Source: Zarea fungicola
Lineage: Eukaryota; Ascomycota; Sordariomycetes; Hypocreales; Cordycipitaceae
Length of the DNA stretch: 64,000 nt
Assembly (NCBI GenBank): GCA_900169235.1
Contig: FWCC01000403.1
Span: 116,844-180,843 of the forward strand
Direction: 5' to 3'
The notes below the pieces were generated by a model, which saw only the letters and a list, made by a program, of their open reading frames with translations, was not told the DNA's origin and did not search any database. Both the position numbers and the translations under genes were made by a program. Position 1 is the stretch's first letter, and every line of letters starts with the position of its first letter. Shown here one piece after another: positions 52,115 through 62,916 of the stretch.

Positions 52115-53866
52115 ATGGCTTCCGATGATCGGGCCATGGCCACCAGCCAGCGCAATGACGACGACAACATTTCCACCTATACCGTCAGCGACGATGGCGC
52201 CTCGCTGTCCGACACCTCGGAGCGTCGCCGTCTGATTCGAAACAAAAAGGCGGTCCGCGCAGTCTCCCTCGTCGTCTCGACCCTCATCACCCTCTCCGCC
52301 GGCTCCAACGCCGTCTTCTCGCTCTATGCGCCCAAGTTCCAGTCCCGTCTGCGCTACACCCAGTTCCAGGTCAATGGCGTCGCCATTGGCAGCTCCATCG
52401 CCTTGTATCTGCCCATCTCCGTCATGGGCTACGTGTGCGACCGTGCTGGCCCTGCTCCGCTCTCGCTCTTTGCCGCATTTCTCTTCGCCGCCGGCTACGG
52501 CATTGCCGCCACCCTCTATCGCAAGCTCGACATTGAATACAACAACCTCGGCATGTCGCCCGCCCGCGGCAATGAGTGGTCCTACCCCCTCATGGTCTTT
52601 GCCTTTGTCTGCATCGGTGCCGGTACATGCGCCCTGTACATTTCCTCCGTCTCGACATGCGCCAAGAACTTTGGCAAGGGCAAATACAGAGGTGTCGCCC
52701 TAGCCATTCCCATTACAGGATTCGGCATCAGTGGCATGTGGGTAAGCCAGTTTGCCAGCAAGTTTCTCTACACGATACGGCCCGACGGCTCCAAGGGCGA
52801 CGTCGATGTCTTTCGCTTCTTCATATTCCTCGCCATACTCCTCTTCACCGTCGGTGTCCTGGGCTTCTTTACCCTCAAGGTAGTTGACGAGCAAGACTTG
52901 ATTGAGGAGGCCATCGAGGAGCTGGAGCAAAGTGGCCTCTTGGACGACCGCTCTCTGCTCCAGCGCTCTGAGAGGGCGTACGGAACAAATACGCCCGGGC
53001 CCCGCACACCAGCCTCGCTCGAGAGTGCTTCATTGCTGGGAGGCTCATTCATCGACGACGATGATGCGCGATGGAAGAAGAATTGGGTTCTCAATGCAGA
53101 GACAAAGAGGTTCCTCACCGACCACACCATGTGGCCATTTGCGCTTGCTTTCCTGCTCATGGTTGGCCCTGGGGAAGCATTCATCAATAATCTAGGTACC
53201 ATTATTGGCACGCTGTCGCCTCCTGTTGCCGAAGGGCTTCAAGGTTCAACATCGGCCGCCACCCACGTCTCCATCTTTGGCGTCACCAGCACACTCTCCC
53301 GTATGCTCATTGGCAGCATCACCGACCTCGTCGCGCCCGCTCCCGAGACCCAGCATCCGCAGCTCTCCATCCACCGGTCTTCAGGCCTACAGCGCTTCAC
53401 CATTTCTCGCATTGCATTCATGTTTTCTTTTGCGCTCGCCATGTCCATGGGTCTGGCATTCCTCGCATCCGGCGCAGCGCAGAACCACGCCGACCGATTC
53501 TGGGTCGTCTCCGGTCTCGTCGGAGCCGGCTACGGTGCTATTTTCAGCCTGGCACCTCTCGTCGTCACCATCATCTGGGGCGTCGAGAACTTTGCTACGA
53601 ATTTCGGCGTCGTCACCACGCTGCCCGCTCTCGGCTCGACTTTCTGGGGTCTCGTCTATGCCGCCGGCTACCAAGCTGGCGCACACAACCCGACGGAGCC
53701 CTCTGCTCCAGGCGACGGCATGGATGATGAGCTCTTCTGCTATGGAAAGCACTGCTACTCGGCCACGTTTTGGGGCGAAGCTATTACCGTCTGGGTTGCC
53801 TGCGCATTGCTTCTCTGGGCCTGGCTTGGACCTGGTGGCTGGAGGCAGCGCGGCATCCTCATCTAG
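52115..53866 (+). CDS. MFS transporter, MCH1 / nodulin-like type
   Basis: A 583-residue intronless membrane protein of the major facilitator superfamily. A hydrophilic tail (about 45 residues) precedes the first helix (AVSLVVSTLITLSAGSNAVFSLYAPKF), whose ending is typical of the nodulin-like/MCH1 subgroup. About 12 hydrophobic segments are split by a long acidic cytoplasmic loop (roughly 255-330, LIEEAIEELEQSGLLDDR...) as expected for MCH1. FGVTSTLSRMLIGSITD matches the subgroup's second-half signature. Yeast MCH1 is a vacuolar carrier-like protein that is not a proven monocarboxylate transporter, so the cargo is unknown. Confidence 0.9.
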   Translation: MASDDRAMATSQRNDDDNISTYTVSDDGASLSDTSERRRLIRNKKAVRAVSLVVSTLITLSAGSNAVFSLYAPKFQSRLRYTQFQVNGVAIGSSIALYLPISVMGYVCDRAGPAPLSLFAAFLFAAGYGIAATLYRKLDIEYNNLGMSPARGNEWSYPLMVFAFVCIGAGTCALYISSVSTCAKNFGKGKYRGVALAIPITGFGISGMWVSQFASKFLYTIRPDGSKGDVDVFRFFIFLAILLFTVGVLGFFTLKVVDEQDLIEEAIEELEQSGLLDDRSLLQRSERAYGTNTPGPRTPASLESASLLGGSFIDDDDARWKKNWVLNAETKRFLTDHTMWPFALAFLLMVGPGEAFINNLGTIIGTLSPPVAEGLQGSTSAATHVSIFGVTSTLSRMLIGSITDLVAPAPETQHPQLSIHRSSGLQRFTISRIAFMFSFALAMSMGLAFLASGAAQNHADRFWVVSGLVGAGYGAIFSLAPLVVTIIWGVENFATNFGVVTTLPALGSTFWGLVYAAGYQAGAHNPTEPSAPGDGMDDELFCYGKHCYSATFWGEAITVWVACALLLWAWLGPGGWRQRGILI

Positions 53867-54341
53867 ACACCTAGGCACCATCTTGGCCTATGTAAACATG
53901 ACTTTCATTTTTTTTGTATTCCCTTTTACTACATTTGTATTTGGCATATGCAGGCATTGTGGTTAAACAGCGGCCATCTGTGGAGTTACGGTGAATTTGG
54001 AGTACTATTGTCCTTTTAGCATATACAACGCATTATTAAACTACTGCCTTTATCAATTAATCATTTTCTCACAAAAATAATTTTACATTATGCTCCATGC
54101 ATGCATATAACTTATTTTCAAAATCTAAACAGGCATTTGTCCAGCCATTAAACCTCCACGTGACTGCGCACCATCTCGCGTCACGGCGACCGTGAACTTC
54201 GCGTCATCCCCACCCGCTTCACCAGTCCGTTTGCCATCCAGGCAGCTCGACATTTTGACAGCTCGGGCTGCGCAGCGCCTCGGACTGCTCACTCATCCAT
54301 ATTCATCCTGTCTAACCTGACTCTCCAGAATTTAGGTGAAA
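53867..54341. other. Intergenic between MCH1-like and mre11
   Basis: No gene seen. AT-rich 3' flank, then the mre11 promoter. Confidence 0.45.
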
Positions 54342-56640
54342 ATGGCAGGTATGCTAGACTGATTGGTGCTTGGATGGGTTGCAGCTAACATGACTACAGA
54401 GGTGGATACAATCCGCATTCTCGTGGCGACGGATAACCACGTCGGGTTCGAGGAGAGGGATGCTATTCGTAAAGATGACAGCTGGCGGACATTTGACGAG
54501 ATTCTGACATTGGCTCGCACCGAAGATGTAAGCCAACCCTGTTCCACACCGAACCGAAAGCCAATTCACGGCTAAACGTACTTTACAGGTAGACATGGTC
54601 CTTTTAGCAGGAGACTTGTTCCACGACAATAAGCCTTCCCGAAAATCACTATACCAGGTCATGCGCACCCTCCGCCAAAACTGCCTCGGCATGAAACCCT
54701 GCTCGCTCGAGTTCCTCTCCGACGCCGCCACCGTGTTTGAGGGCGCATTCCCCCACGTCAACTACGAAGACCCCGACATTAACATTTCGATCCCCGTCTT
54801 CTCCATCCATGGCAACCACGACGACCCGTCTGGAGATGGCAACCTCTGCTCGCTCGATCTATTGCAAGCCTGCGGGCTGCTAAACTACTACGGCCGGGTC
54901 GCAGAGGCGGACAACATCGAGGCGAGGCCCATCCTGCTGCAAAAGGGCGAAACAAAGCTTGCCCTATTTGGACTAAGCAATGTGCGCGATGAACGCATGT
55001 TTCGAACGTTTCGAGACCACAAGGTCAAGTGGTTCCGTCCCAACGTCGATACCGCAGACTGGTTCAACCTGCTTGCCGTGCACCAGAACCACCATGCCCA
55101 CACCGCGACCTCGTATCTGCCGGAGAGTGTGCTGCCAGACTGGATGAATCTGATTGTATGGGGCCACGAGCACGAATGCCTGATTGACCCGACCAAGAAC
55201 CCCGAGACGGGCTTCCACGTCATGCAGCCTGGCTCCTCCGTGGCGACGTCGCTGGTGCCCGGTGAAGCCGTTCAGAAGCACGTCGCCATTGTCAGCGTCA
55301 CCGGGAGGCAGTTCAAGGTGGACAAGATTCCGCTCAAATCCGTCCGGCCCTTTGTCACGAGGGAAATTGTCCTTAATCAGGATAAGCGCTTCAAGGGCCT
55401 AGACAAGAAAAAGGACAACAGGCAAGAAGTAACGCGGAGGCTCATGGAGGTTGTGGACGAAATGATTGAAGAGGCAAACACGGAATGGGAGGCCATCCAA
55501 ACAGATCAGGAGGCGCTGGAAGAGCGACCGCTGCCGCTGATTCGTCTCAAGGTCGAATATACGGCCCCAGAGGGCGGACTCTTTGAGTGTGAGAATCCAC
55601 AGCGCTTCTCGAACCGATTTGTGGGCAAGGTGGCAAACACAAACGACGTGGTCTACTTTTATCGCAAAAAGACGATACAGCGCAAGGCCACGGCAGCGGC
55701 GGCGGGCACATCAGACGCGTTGGAGAGTCTTGGGGATGGCGGCGACATGGTCAAGGTCGACTCGCTCGTCCAGGACTTTCTGTCGGCCCAGTCGCTCAAG
55801 GTGCTTCCGCAGGCTCCGTTTAGCGAGGCCGTCAACCAGTTTGTGGCCAAGGACGACAAGCATGCCATGGAGCTGTTTGTGTCGGAGCACTTGACCGGAC
55901 AGGTCAAGCAGATGCTCGGCCTAGAATCGGACGACGAGGACCTGAACAGCGCCATGGAGATTTACCGGACGCGCATTGAGCAGGCGCTCGAGAGCGGCAT
56001 CCGACCTGTGCAGGGCGAGCGACGCCGCGTCCTGCGGCCGAAGCCCGAGACGTGGGACAGCGATTTCGACGGCGACTGGGAAGAGGCGCCGGATGCATGG
56101 ACGTTTGAGTCTGTCGGCGAGGCTAGCCTTCCAGCTGGCTCTACAGCATCAGCGTCGCGGGTCGTGGATTCGCTCATGGATGATGAGGACGATGTTCCTC
56201 CCGTCAAGACTACAAAGCGCGGGGCTGCTGCGGCCACGAGGAAAGCGCCGGCTAAAAAGGCACCCGCAAAAAAGGCCACGGCTACCAGGGGCCGGGGCCG
56301 CAAGGCGCCGGTAGAAGACGAGGACGAGGACGAGGATGTGGACATCTTGATGGAATCTGATGACGACGTAGAGCCTGAGCCCGAGCCCGAGCCTGTGCCG
56401 CCGCCGAAGCGAGCCACTCGAGCGGCGCCAGCAAAAAAGAAGGCTGCACCAAAGAAAGCTGCTGCAAAGACGACGACGACAAGGACGACAAGAGGCAAGC
56501 AGGCTACGCAGACTACGCTGAATTTCTCGCAAAAGTCGGGGACGCAGACCAAAGGGATTGAAATTAGTGATGATGAAATCTCGGATGATGATGCATTTGA
56601 ACCTGCGCCTGCAGTGGCGACGAGGACGAGACGGCGATGA
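54342..56640 (+). CDS. mre11: Mre11 double-strand-break repair nuclease, 3 exons
   Basis: A 728-residue nuclear nuclease of the Mre11-Rad50-Nbs1 complex, which tethers and resects DNA ends in recombination, end joining and telomere care. Exon 1 is only 7 bases (54342-54348), intron 54349-54399 (51 bp, CTAAC branch site), exon 2 54400-54527, intron 54528-54588 (61 bp), exon 3 54589-56640. Phosphoesterase motifs are intact: DNHVG (Asp14, His16), AGDLFHDNKPS (Asp54), GNHD (Asn121, His122), the VHQNHH helix (His210) and GHEHE (His238, His240). The N-terminal third is followed by the capping domain and a C-terminal tail rich in Lys-Ala-Pro-Lys and Asp/Glu blocks, as in other fungal Mre11 proteins for DNA binding. 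All catalytic residues are kept. Confidence 0.97.
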
Positions 56641-57241
56641 AGCACTCAACGGGTAATGTAATTAATGTACATGAAATACGAAATAATATGCAACTGTAAA
56701 AGGGAGAGCAAATGGAAAGGGAGAGCAAATGGAACCAGTCTTGCAATTGGAGAATGGGTCACGGGGTTATTGGACGGGCCTTCGAAGCCGCTGCTACACG
56801 GCATGGTCATCGGCGGACTGGTAGCTGCTGCCATGTAGATAGGATTCTTAAGTCACCGCTGCACCAGCCACTTTTATTGTCTGCGACCAATGATTTCGCT
56901 ATCAATATTCCAACGTATCCTTCTATGACTAAGAATATCTCCCCAAAAAAAGATGCCATGAAAGAAATACCCTACCGTTAAACCCTCGACCTTTATAACC
57001 CAAAGCTAAACCCATTTGCGAGACTATCGAACCCTTGGAATATGAGCGCCAATTATAATGACTATGTCTAACCTGGCAGCTTTTTTGACTTGGTTTTCTT
57101 AGCTGTCTTGAGTTTTTTCTAGTTTGCTTTTTACGGCAGCTCTATTCGGCTGCTGTTGGTGACATTGAGCCAGGTCAGATCCTGGCCAAAATTGGACCAA
57201 GAGAGGCTTACTGCCATCTAGTGAATCTAAATGTCACGAGT
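56641..57241. other. 3' flanks of mre11 and the membrane protein
   Basis: No gene seen. A 17-bp tandem duplication (GGGAGAGCAAATGGAAA then GGGAGAGCAAATGG) is at about 56702-56732. Bases 56653-56755 are related to 61618-61715. Confidence 0.5.
56653..56755 (+). repeat. Duplicated segment, copy 1 (beyond mre11)
   Basis: Starts at GTAATGTAATTAATGTACA and continues through GCAACTGTAAA and GGAACCAGT. It matches 61618-61715 in the same orientation. Confidence 0.75.
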
Positions 57242-58468
57242 TTATGGCAGTTCGACAGCCAACTGCCTCTGTGCCTCAGTAATCTGGGCAAGGCGCGCAC
57301 GCAAAGCTTCCTCCTCTGCCCGAAGGTCTCGCAGTTCGCTTGGCTCTTCTATAGAGTGCAGTGTGTCAATCAGCTCGGTAGTTGCAGCCTTGGCCGTCTC
57401 CAATTCAGCAATCATAGCCGACTCTATACTATCCAGTTCATGATTTTTGCCATCAGCAGTATTGCTGCGTAGCTCATGCGGACCTTTGGCCATCTCAGGC
57501 TGTGGGGGTGGCGCTGGTGCAGTGCCTCGAGCTTTACGACGTCGCTTGGCAATGCAGAGAAACACGGCTACGCCGATTATGAACAGAGCTACAACAGGCA
57601 CAATGACTCCAATTATGATCTTTGCTTTGGCGGACAACCCGCCGCGCGCGTTGCTGACTCCTGAAGCTTTGGCGTCGCTCGGAGGATTAGTCTCTCGTAT
57701 CTTGGCGCCGTCAGAAATTTGTCGAATCAGTAGCAGACCAGGGGCAGTGAAGTAGCCAGTTTTGTCAGGATACGAAACAATGGTGGTTGTTGAAGCCATT
57801 GGGCAGATGAATTTATATGCGTAACCAGAAAGGACATGATCAGTTGCCACTGCAGAGACGCATCCCGGAGTCCAGTTGACTCCTTGACAAGTATAGCCGC
57901 TTTGCGAAGGGCACAACAACAGGCAACAATTAGTATAATGAAGTCGAGAAAAGGGGCAGTAAGACAATTGCGAGTTAAGTGAAGAAAAAAAAAGAGGCAG
58001 GGGGCTGAGAGGTGAAACTCACCTTGGACAGCAAACGGCAAGCTCTTCCCCCTCGCCCAACATGGCCAACATTGTCAACACTTCCCTGGCTGCTGAAGTA
58101 GCACCGCTCGCCACACCACACGCTGTTGTAAAACCCACGGGACAATGATACCCAGGCGAGAAAATGCCGATTGTATGACTAGAGCCCGTGTATATATCCG
58201 AAAAGGAGGTTTCTGCATAACTGAGAAACGGTGTGGGCCAACAGCCACTCGCTGCCAACGGAAGAACGCCGGAATGCGAGGACCACGTGGTACTCGTGCT
58301 GGATTCAATATTAGAATTAAACCACGTTCTGCATTCTGCAGTGCCGCCCCAATAGGCCCAGAGAGAGGGGTCCTCTGTTAAGCCTATGGGCAAGTGTTGG
58401 CCACAAGCGGCCGCTGGTGTGAATGTTGTTGTCAAGGGACCGAGGTTGGATGTTACCGTGGAACCCAT
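57242..58468 (-). CDS. Single-pass membrane protein with cysteine-rich outer part, 2 exons
   Basis: A 367-residue protein: exon 1 58468-58023, intron 58022-57900 (123 bp, GTGAGT donor, AAG acceptor after a pyrimidine-rich stretch), exon 2 57899-57242. The outer part (residues 1-240) has several Trp, Tyr and Cys words typical of a fungal surface family (AECRTWF, YHCPVGFTTACG, SGYTCQGV). One transmembrane helix is at about 243-266 (IIIGVIVPVVALFIIGVAVFL) followed by a basic stop (AKRRRKAR) and a cytoplasmic tail that ends in a long Leu/Glu/Ala coiled coil (about 310-367). No signal peptide is visible at the chosen ATG. Possibly a wall-stress-sensor-like protein, by layout only. Confidence 0.78.
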
Positions 58469-58994
58469 TTCAATGGCCAATGTAACATCAAAAACATGCG
58501 GTGTGAAATTGAAACAAACAAGATTGAAGTAAAAGAAACAGGGACAAAAACCATGAAAGTAAAAGGAGAAGCCTGGGAGGAGGTGAAGGGGCAAGGAGAA
58601 TGTAGAGAGAGGTAGGAAGTAACTAGGTGGAGAACGTCAACGCGCCGGATTCTCAGAGCTACAAGCACAGCAAACTGTCAAGGGCAGCATGGCGAGCCAA
58701 TCAGCCCAAGGCTTTTTTGCGGCTGAAGTGCAACTGCGAGAAGTGACAAGGCTGCAGAATGCACTAAAACAATATTGTGAAATGATGGCAGCAGTTGACT
58801 TCCACAATGGGGGATAGCGTGGACCTAGCCCGGTAATGGCAAGTGCTGTAAGAATCCATCACTTTTTACTCTGCACAGTTTGAACAGAATTCTTAAAGCT
58901 GCGCATTACAAGCCTAGGCTCCACGCGCCCCGTGGCGTGGGAGATGATGAAACAAGAAAACAAAGAATAATTCGTTCCTTTCTTAGGTCATTAT
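58469..58994. other. Intergenic, no gene seen
   Basis: Upstream region of the membrane protein gene. Confidence 0.45.
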
Positions 58995-59490
58995 ATGGGG
59001 CCTTCTTTCTTAAAACCCCTTTAGTGTTACCAACGTATTAATATAATACGAGGAAGCTGAGTGTAGCGATGGCTTAATCGATACAAGTCACAATCGGGGT
59101 TTGCTCTAAGCAAGTCAGGTTATATCGAANNTAAGTATTGTTAAGAGTAGAACTCTTAATAGTGAAGCTATTGCTTAGATTAATCAATAGAGATCTAAAC
59201 TATGTAGACTAGCTATAGTCTTCCTTCCTACTTATATACTTTGTTTATCTCTCTGTGGTAATAGGGAGGACTGGTTCGCCATGCTCCTGTGCTCTATTAT
59301 AGCAATATAAATCTTATATTATAACTATAGTTGTAAGACCTCTAAGTGCCCTCTCGTTAGGACTTGCTAGGAGTCAAGTCCAACGGGGCTGTCGCTAGAA
59401 GCAGCGATATGCTGCTCTTGACTATCAAGAGAGCCAGTAGGATTCGTCACTACTACAATCCTCACTGGCATAGTATACAGCAAGAAGTAG
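58995..59490 (-). repeat. Repeat element family R1, copy C (inverted, decayed)
   Basis: The reverse complement matches pieces of both other copies: about 59330-59490 equals 29898-30060 (CTTCTTGCTG...CAGTGAGGA...GTCAAGAGCAG) and about 59060-59250 equals 28060-28200 (CTAGTCTA-ATAGTTTAGAT-TCTATTGAT). The copy contains a 2-base ambiguity (N) at 59130-59131. Ends are uncertain. Confidence 0.7.
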
Positions 59491-60262
59491 TAAAATATTT
59501 ATTCAACTTGGAAACTATTTTCTATAATTATTAAGGTTTAAATATGGTTAATTAAAAGTTGACGCGACGTGGCCTACTTACCTGTGTGGCCTGCTCACAT
59601 GTGAACAACGTTTTACATTTATATTAATAATAATAAGCATGCCATATATCGCAGCTCTCTGCATCTTAGCTACAGTGATCTCTTCTATGAGTCGTTTGTG
59701 CTGCGGAAGCTATTAAGCGTCCTCGATGCAAACTGTCAACTTCGCAATGGCCTCATCGCGTTCAAGAAAACGTGCCAGCCAGTCAGCACCATTCATTTCT
59801 CCCGTGTCAGACGCATTAGACAGGAAAGTAAAGGCACTACAAGGAAAGATCCAAGGGAGTACCACAGGGTCACTTCTAGCTACCGCTTGCTATCATAGAT
59901 TAGGTCGAATGTGCTGCTATCTCACTTTCATGTACGCTTACCATTTCTTCACATAGGCGTGGTTTCACTATAATTACAGTACAGTTCATTCAAGTTTTGT
60001 GGCAAATCATGCTATCAATCATTGTCACGCACTGCATAGGAGAACAGTGCATAGAAAGTCATAAACAGTTAGCTATCAATAAGTAGTCTAAACATACAGA
60101 TAAGTAGAATGTGCTTACGATAACCGCTGGTGGCCGGCCGAGCTTAAATTCATATAGAGAACTCCATACAAGAGCCAAAGGTTTTCTCCATGGAACCCTG
60201 CGCACGATATCGCCGCATACGTGGCACTTTATCCGACAAATGAGCCCTTGCATCGTCGCAAG
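59491..60262. other. Repeat-island spacer
   Basis: AT-rich. A 69-codon plus frame at 59747-59956 (MASSRSRKRASQ...) looks faintly like the start of a nuclear protein but has no continuation, so it is not called. Confidence 0.4.
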
Positions 60263-60827
60263 TTATACTGCGACATTGACGATTGGTATTTCTTGATCCA
60301 TTTTCCGCTCCACCACTTTGTCTGCATGCTTTTTAAAGTATGCTTCCCTTGAAACTGCATCCTTGGGCATTGGATCAGTCAAGGTTGAGGCTTTGGCTTT
60401 GGTGATGATGTAGTGATGCGTGTCAGTACTGAAGACGGGTTCAGCTTCAACATAACCCTTGATTTTTGCGTCGGTCATTATTGCGGTATTATCTCTGTAA
60501 GCGACAATTCCTCGTACTGATAATGGCAGGTATGAGACCATACAAACAGGGATTCGCTGAGGCGCAGTAAATGGTATGCCACAGTAGTTTTTCTCCCTGC
60601 TTTGTGTACAAGTTAGCCTTTACAGGTGCTGTTCCGCCCTGCGGCAATCCAGAGCCCCATAATTCTCCGGGCTGGAAACAGCATTCGCCATGAGAAGTGC
60701 CGTGACAAATGCCCGCGCTCCCTCCGCATGACTTCTCGTTCTCATAGAGAATCAGATCAAGGTTATCACCGCTGGAAAACACCTTATAGGCGGCTATTAA
60801 TATAGCTAAAGAGTATTTGACAAGTAT
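60263..60827 (-). pseudogene. Broken small secreted-protein gene
   Basis: Two overlapping minus frames together look like one secreted protein of about 180 residues. The first (60827 to about 60545) starts with a hydrophobic signal-like segment (YSLAILIAAYKVF) and has cysteine words (SCGG, GICHG, ECCFQPGELWGSG). The second (about 60545 to 60263) carries VAYRDNTAIMT and ends in IPIVNVAV. No ATG lies in the first frame; where a start is expected (60827-60825) there is ATA. The frames can be joined only by a frame shift or an intron shorter than about 31 bp, below fungal limits. I read it as a decayed gene; an undetected upstream exon cannot be ruled out. Confidence 0.5.
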
Positions 60828-61059
60828 GCTTGGTCCCTTGGATGTTCTGAGGAGATGATTCGTTTTGCAAAGGCAGAGAAGACTGAACAGCTTCGAAGAA
60901 GGCTCGGGCTTCACAGGTCTATACTCACTGTCGCTTCTTGTGTTTGTATTTCAGAACAAAATTCCGGAGTGGTGTGTTTAAGGCTTGTATAGGACATATC
61001 TTATGAACTGAAATTCAGTCTAGTGATCAAAGTACCGTCGTTGAACGCCGTACTGGCAT

Positions 61060-61150
61060 CTACTCTAGCTGCAGACTGCATACACTAGCAAACTAGCTAC
61101 ATACTGTATGCGCTAGCTGCAGACTGTACCTAGCGGAAACTGTATACATG
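61060..61150. repeat. Short degenerate direct repeats (CTAGCTGCAGACTG)
   Basis: CTAGCTGCAGACTG occurs at about 61064 and 61112, with related CATACACTAGC, CATACTGTATGCGCTAGC and CTGTATAC words between and after. Confidence 0.65.
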
Positions 61151-61617
61151 CGTCCTGCTTGAACAGAGTAATTGCACCTACGGAAGTCATTGCTCTGGGC
61201 CTCGTGGGTGTGCGGAGCCACCATCGTACTCTAAACACGTCACTGAGACAACAGTACCACTACACCTCACGCTCCGCTGCTGGCTAAAAGAACTTCCTCA
61301 AATCTGCCATGATGTGTCAAGCACATCGCTGTCCCACAATATGTGCATTCCACGGTGGCAGTGGATACATATGGACACCTTGCCAATTGTTTCTCGAGAT
61401 GAATCAAATCACGCATGAAATGGATTGGCCGCCTTACGATTGAGAGCAAGAGTAGGAAAAATTGAGGAGCCTAATGGAGTGGGCGAGCAGGTGGCCTGCT
61501 TCGAGCCGTGTGAAAACACCGGTCATGGCCAAAATCTCCCCACATGCGTCGTTAATCTGAGCCTTCAGACACCATTCAGCAGCTCCAAATCATCACTCCA
61601 ACCAAAGAAGAAATGGC

Positions 61618-61715
61618 CAAACGTGCAATGTAATTAATGTACACAAATTATAAAATAATTTGCAACTGTAAACGTGAGAGCGAATGGAACCAGTTTTGCA
61701 ATGGAGATTGGTCAT
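61618..61715 (+). repeat. Duplicated segment, copy 2
   Basis: GCAATGTAATTAATGTACA through AACCAGTTTTGCAATGGAGA. It matches 56653-56755 but lacks the 17-bp tandem copy found there. Confidence 0.75.
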
Positions 61716-62916
61716 ACCCTAGACCTAGGTGACGATTGCGTCAACTCCATGCACAGCTGGATATAACTAACCAAACACCAGTTTTACTACTTGTTTCTTG
61801 TGTTGTCGGTATATCGTTTGGTTTATTTATACTTTACAAATAATTCCTTTTCTAGCCTTTGTAATTTGCCTTTACTCTTGAAGTTGCGTGGCAGAAAGCT
61901 CCCGCCACTAAACCAACTTACATTTTGTCTCTGCAGGCAGGCCTCACATAGAAAAATCGCCAACTTTACGTTTTGAATTAAATTAAAAAGCTTGGCGCAG
62001 ATGCTATCCTTTGGACTACCTGTTGTTACTAATTATAACCATGAGGACATTGGTAATAACTGGGCCCTACCAATTGCACGCATAGTCGAGGTGGAGGCCT
62101 GTTATTTCTGATGGATATCTAATTCAACATGACTTCAAAAAGGTCAGAACTGGCGACCTCAGGAAGCCTCCGTGACCAGCTGGTCTGTCCTCGATTGTCA
62201 ATTGGTAAGCTTGTTCCTAGCCACAATTTACGACATCCATAATGGCCAAATGAAATGGATGTTGGTATGCGAGAAGATGAAACAGACAGACGCATGTACA
62301 GGCACGGCAAAAATATGCACAACATGGTTATTTTCCAGAGATTGAAAAACTCAAGGAAATCATAAACGCTCCAACACACACTTCATCAACAGTCGGAAAA
62401 TTATGAAGAGGCTTATCAACGAAAAGCCACAATACGGTGTTCCTGGCAGATCTACAAGTAGATGGGCGGTCTGGTAACTGAGTCGCGTATTTCTCTCTGC
62501 CTCGCATTCGCTCAAGGAACGATTTCAGGCCAAAATCTCTCCGGCAGGCTATTTTCAAAGAAGATCTAAATTTGTTAACTTGTGGAGTTCTTGTGGCTGG
62601 TTTAAAAAAAGCAATTTAGCCTCATCTACATTGTAAACCAGTCGTAGCCAAGACTCAGTTCCGGACTCCGTAAATACGGGTGGATAGATGTGATGGCAAA
62701 CTATGGAATCAGCACTAACAAGCCAACAGCCGACTAATCAATTAATCCACAGCCGCCTTCATTGTGGAGTACGGCGTACAAGGGGCGGACTTATTTAAAA
62801 GTAAAATGGAAAAAAAGAGGTTATCTGTGCCCGGTGTATATATGAGTAGCCATGGGCCGTTGGGCTTGAACTCTGAGATGTTTGGTAAAACGATTCAATC
62901 TCTATACACGTCCACC

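Larger units (their letters stand above)
60828..62916. other. 2.1-kb gene-poor stretch
   Basis: No convincing gene. It includes the CTAGCTGCAGACTG repeat near 61060-61150 and the copy of the mre11 3' segment at 61618-61715. Confidence 0.4.

Noticed and set aside
60510..60560. Very short intron to join the two frames of the broken secreted-protein gene
   Set aside because: The only GT...AG choices give introns of about 27-31 bp, shorter than the 47-123 bp seen in every other gene here.
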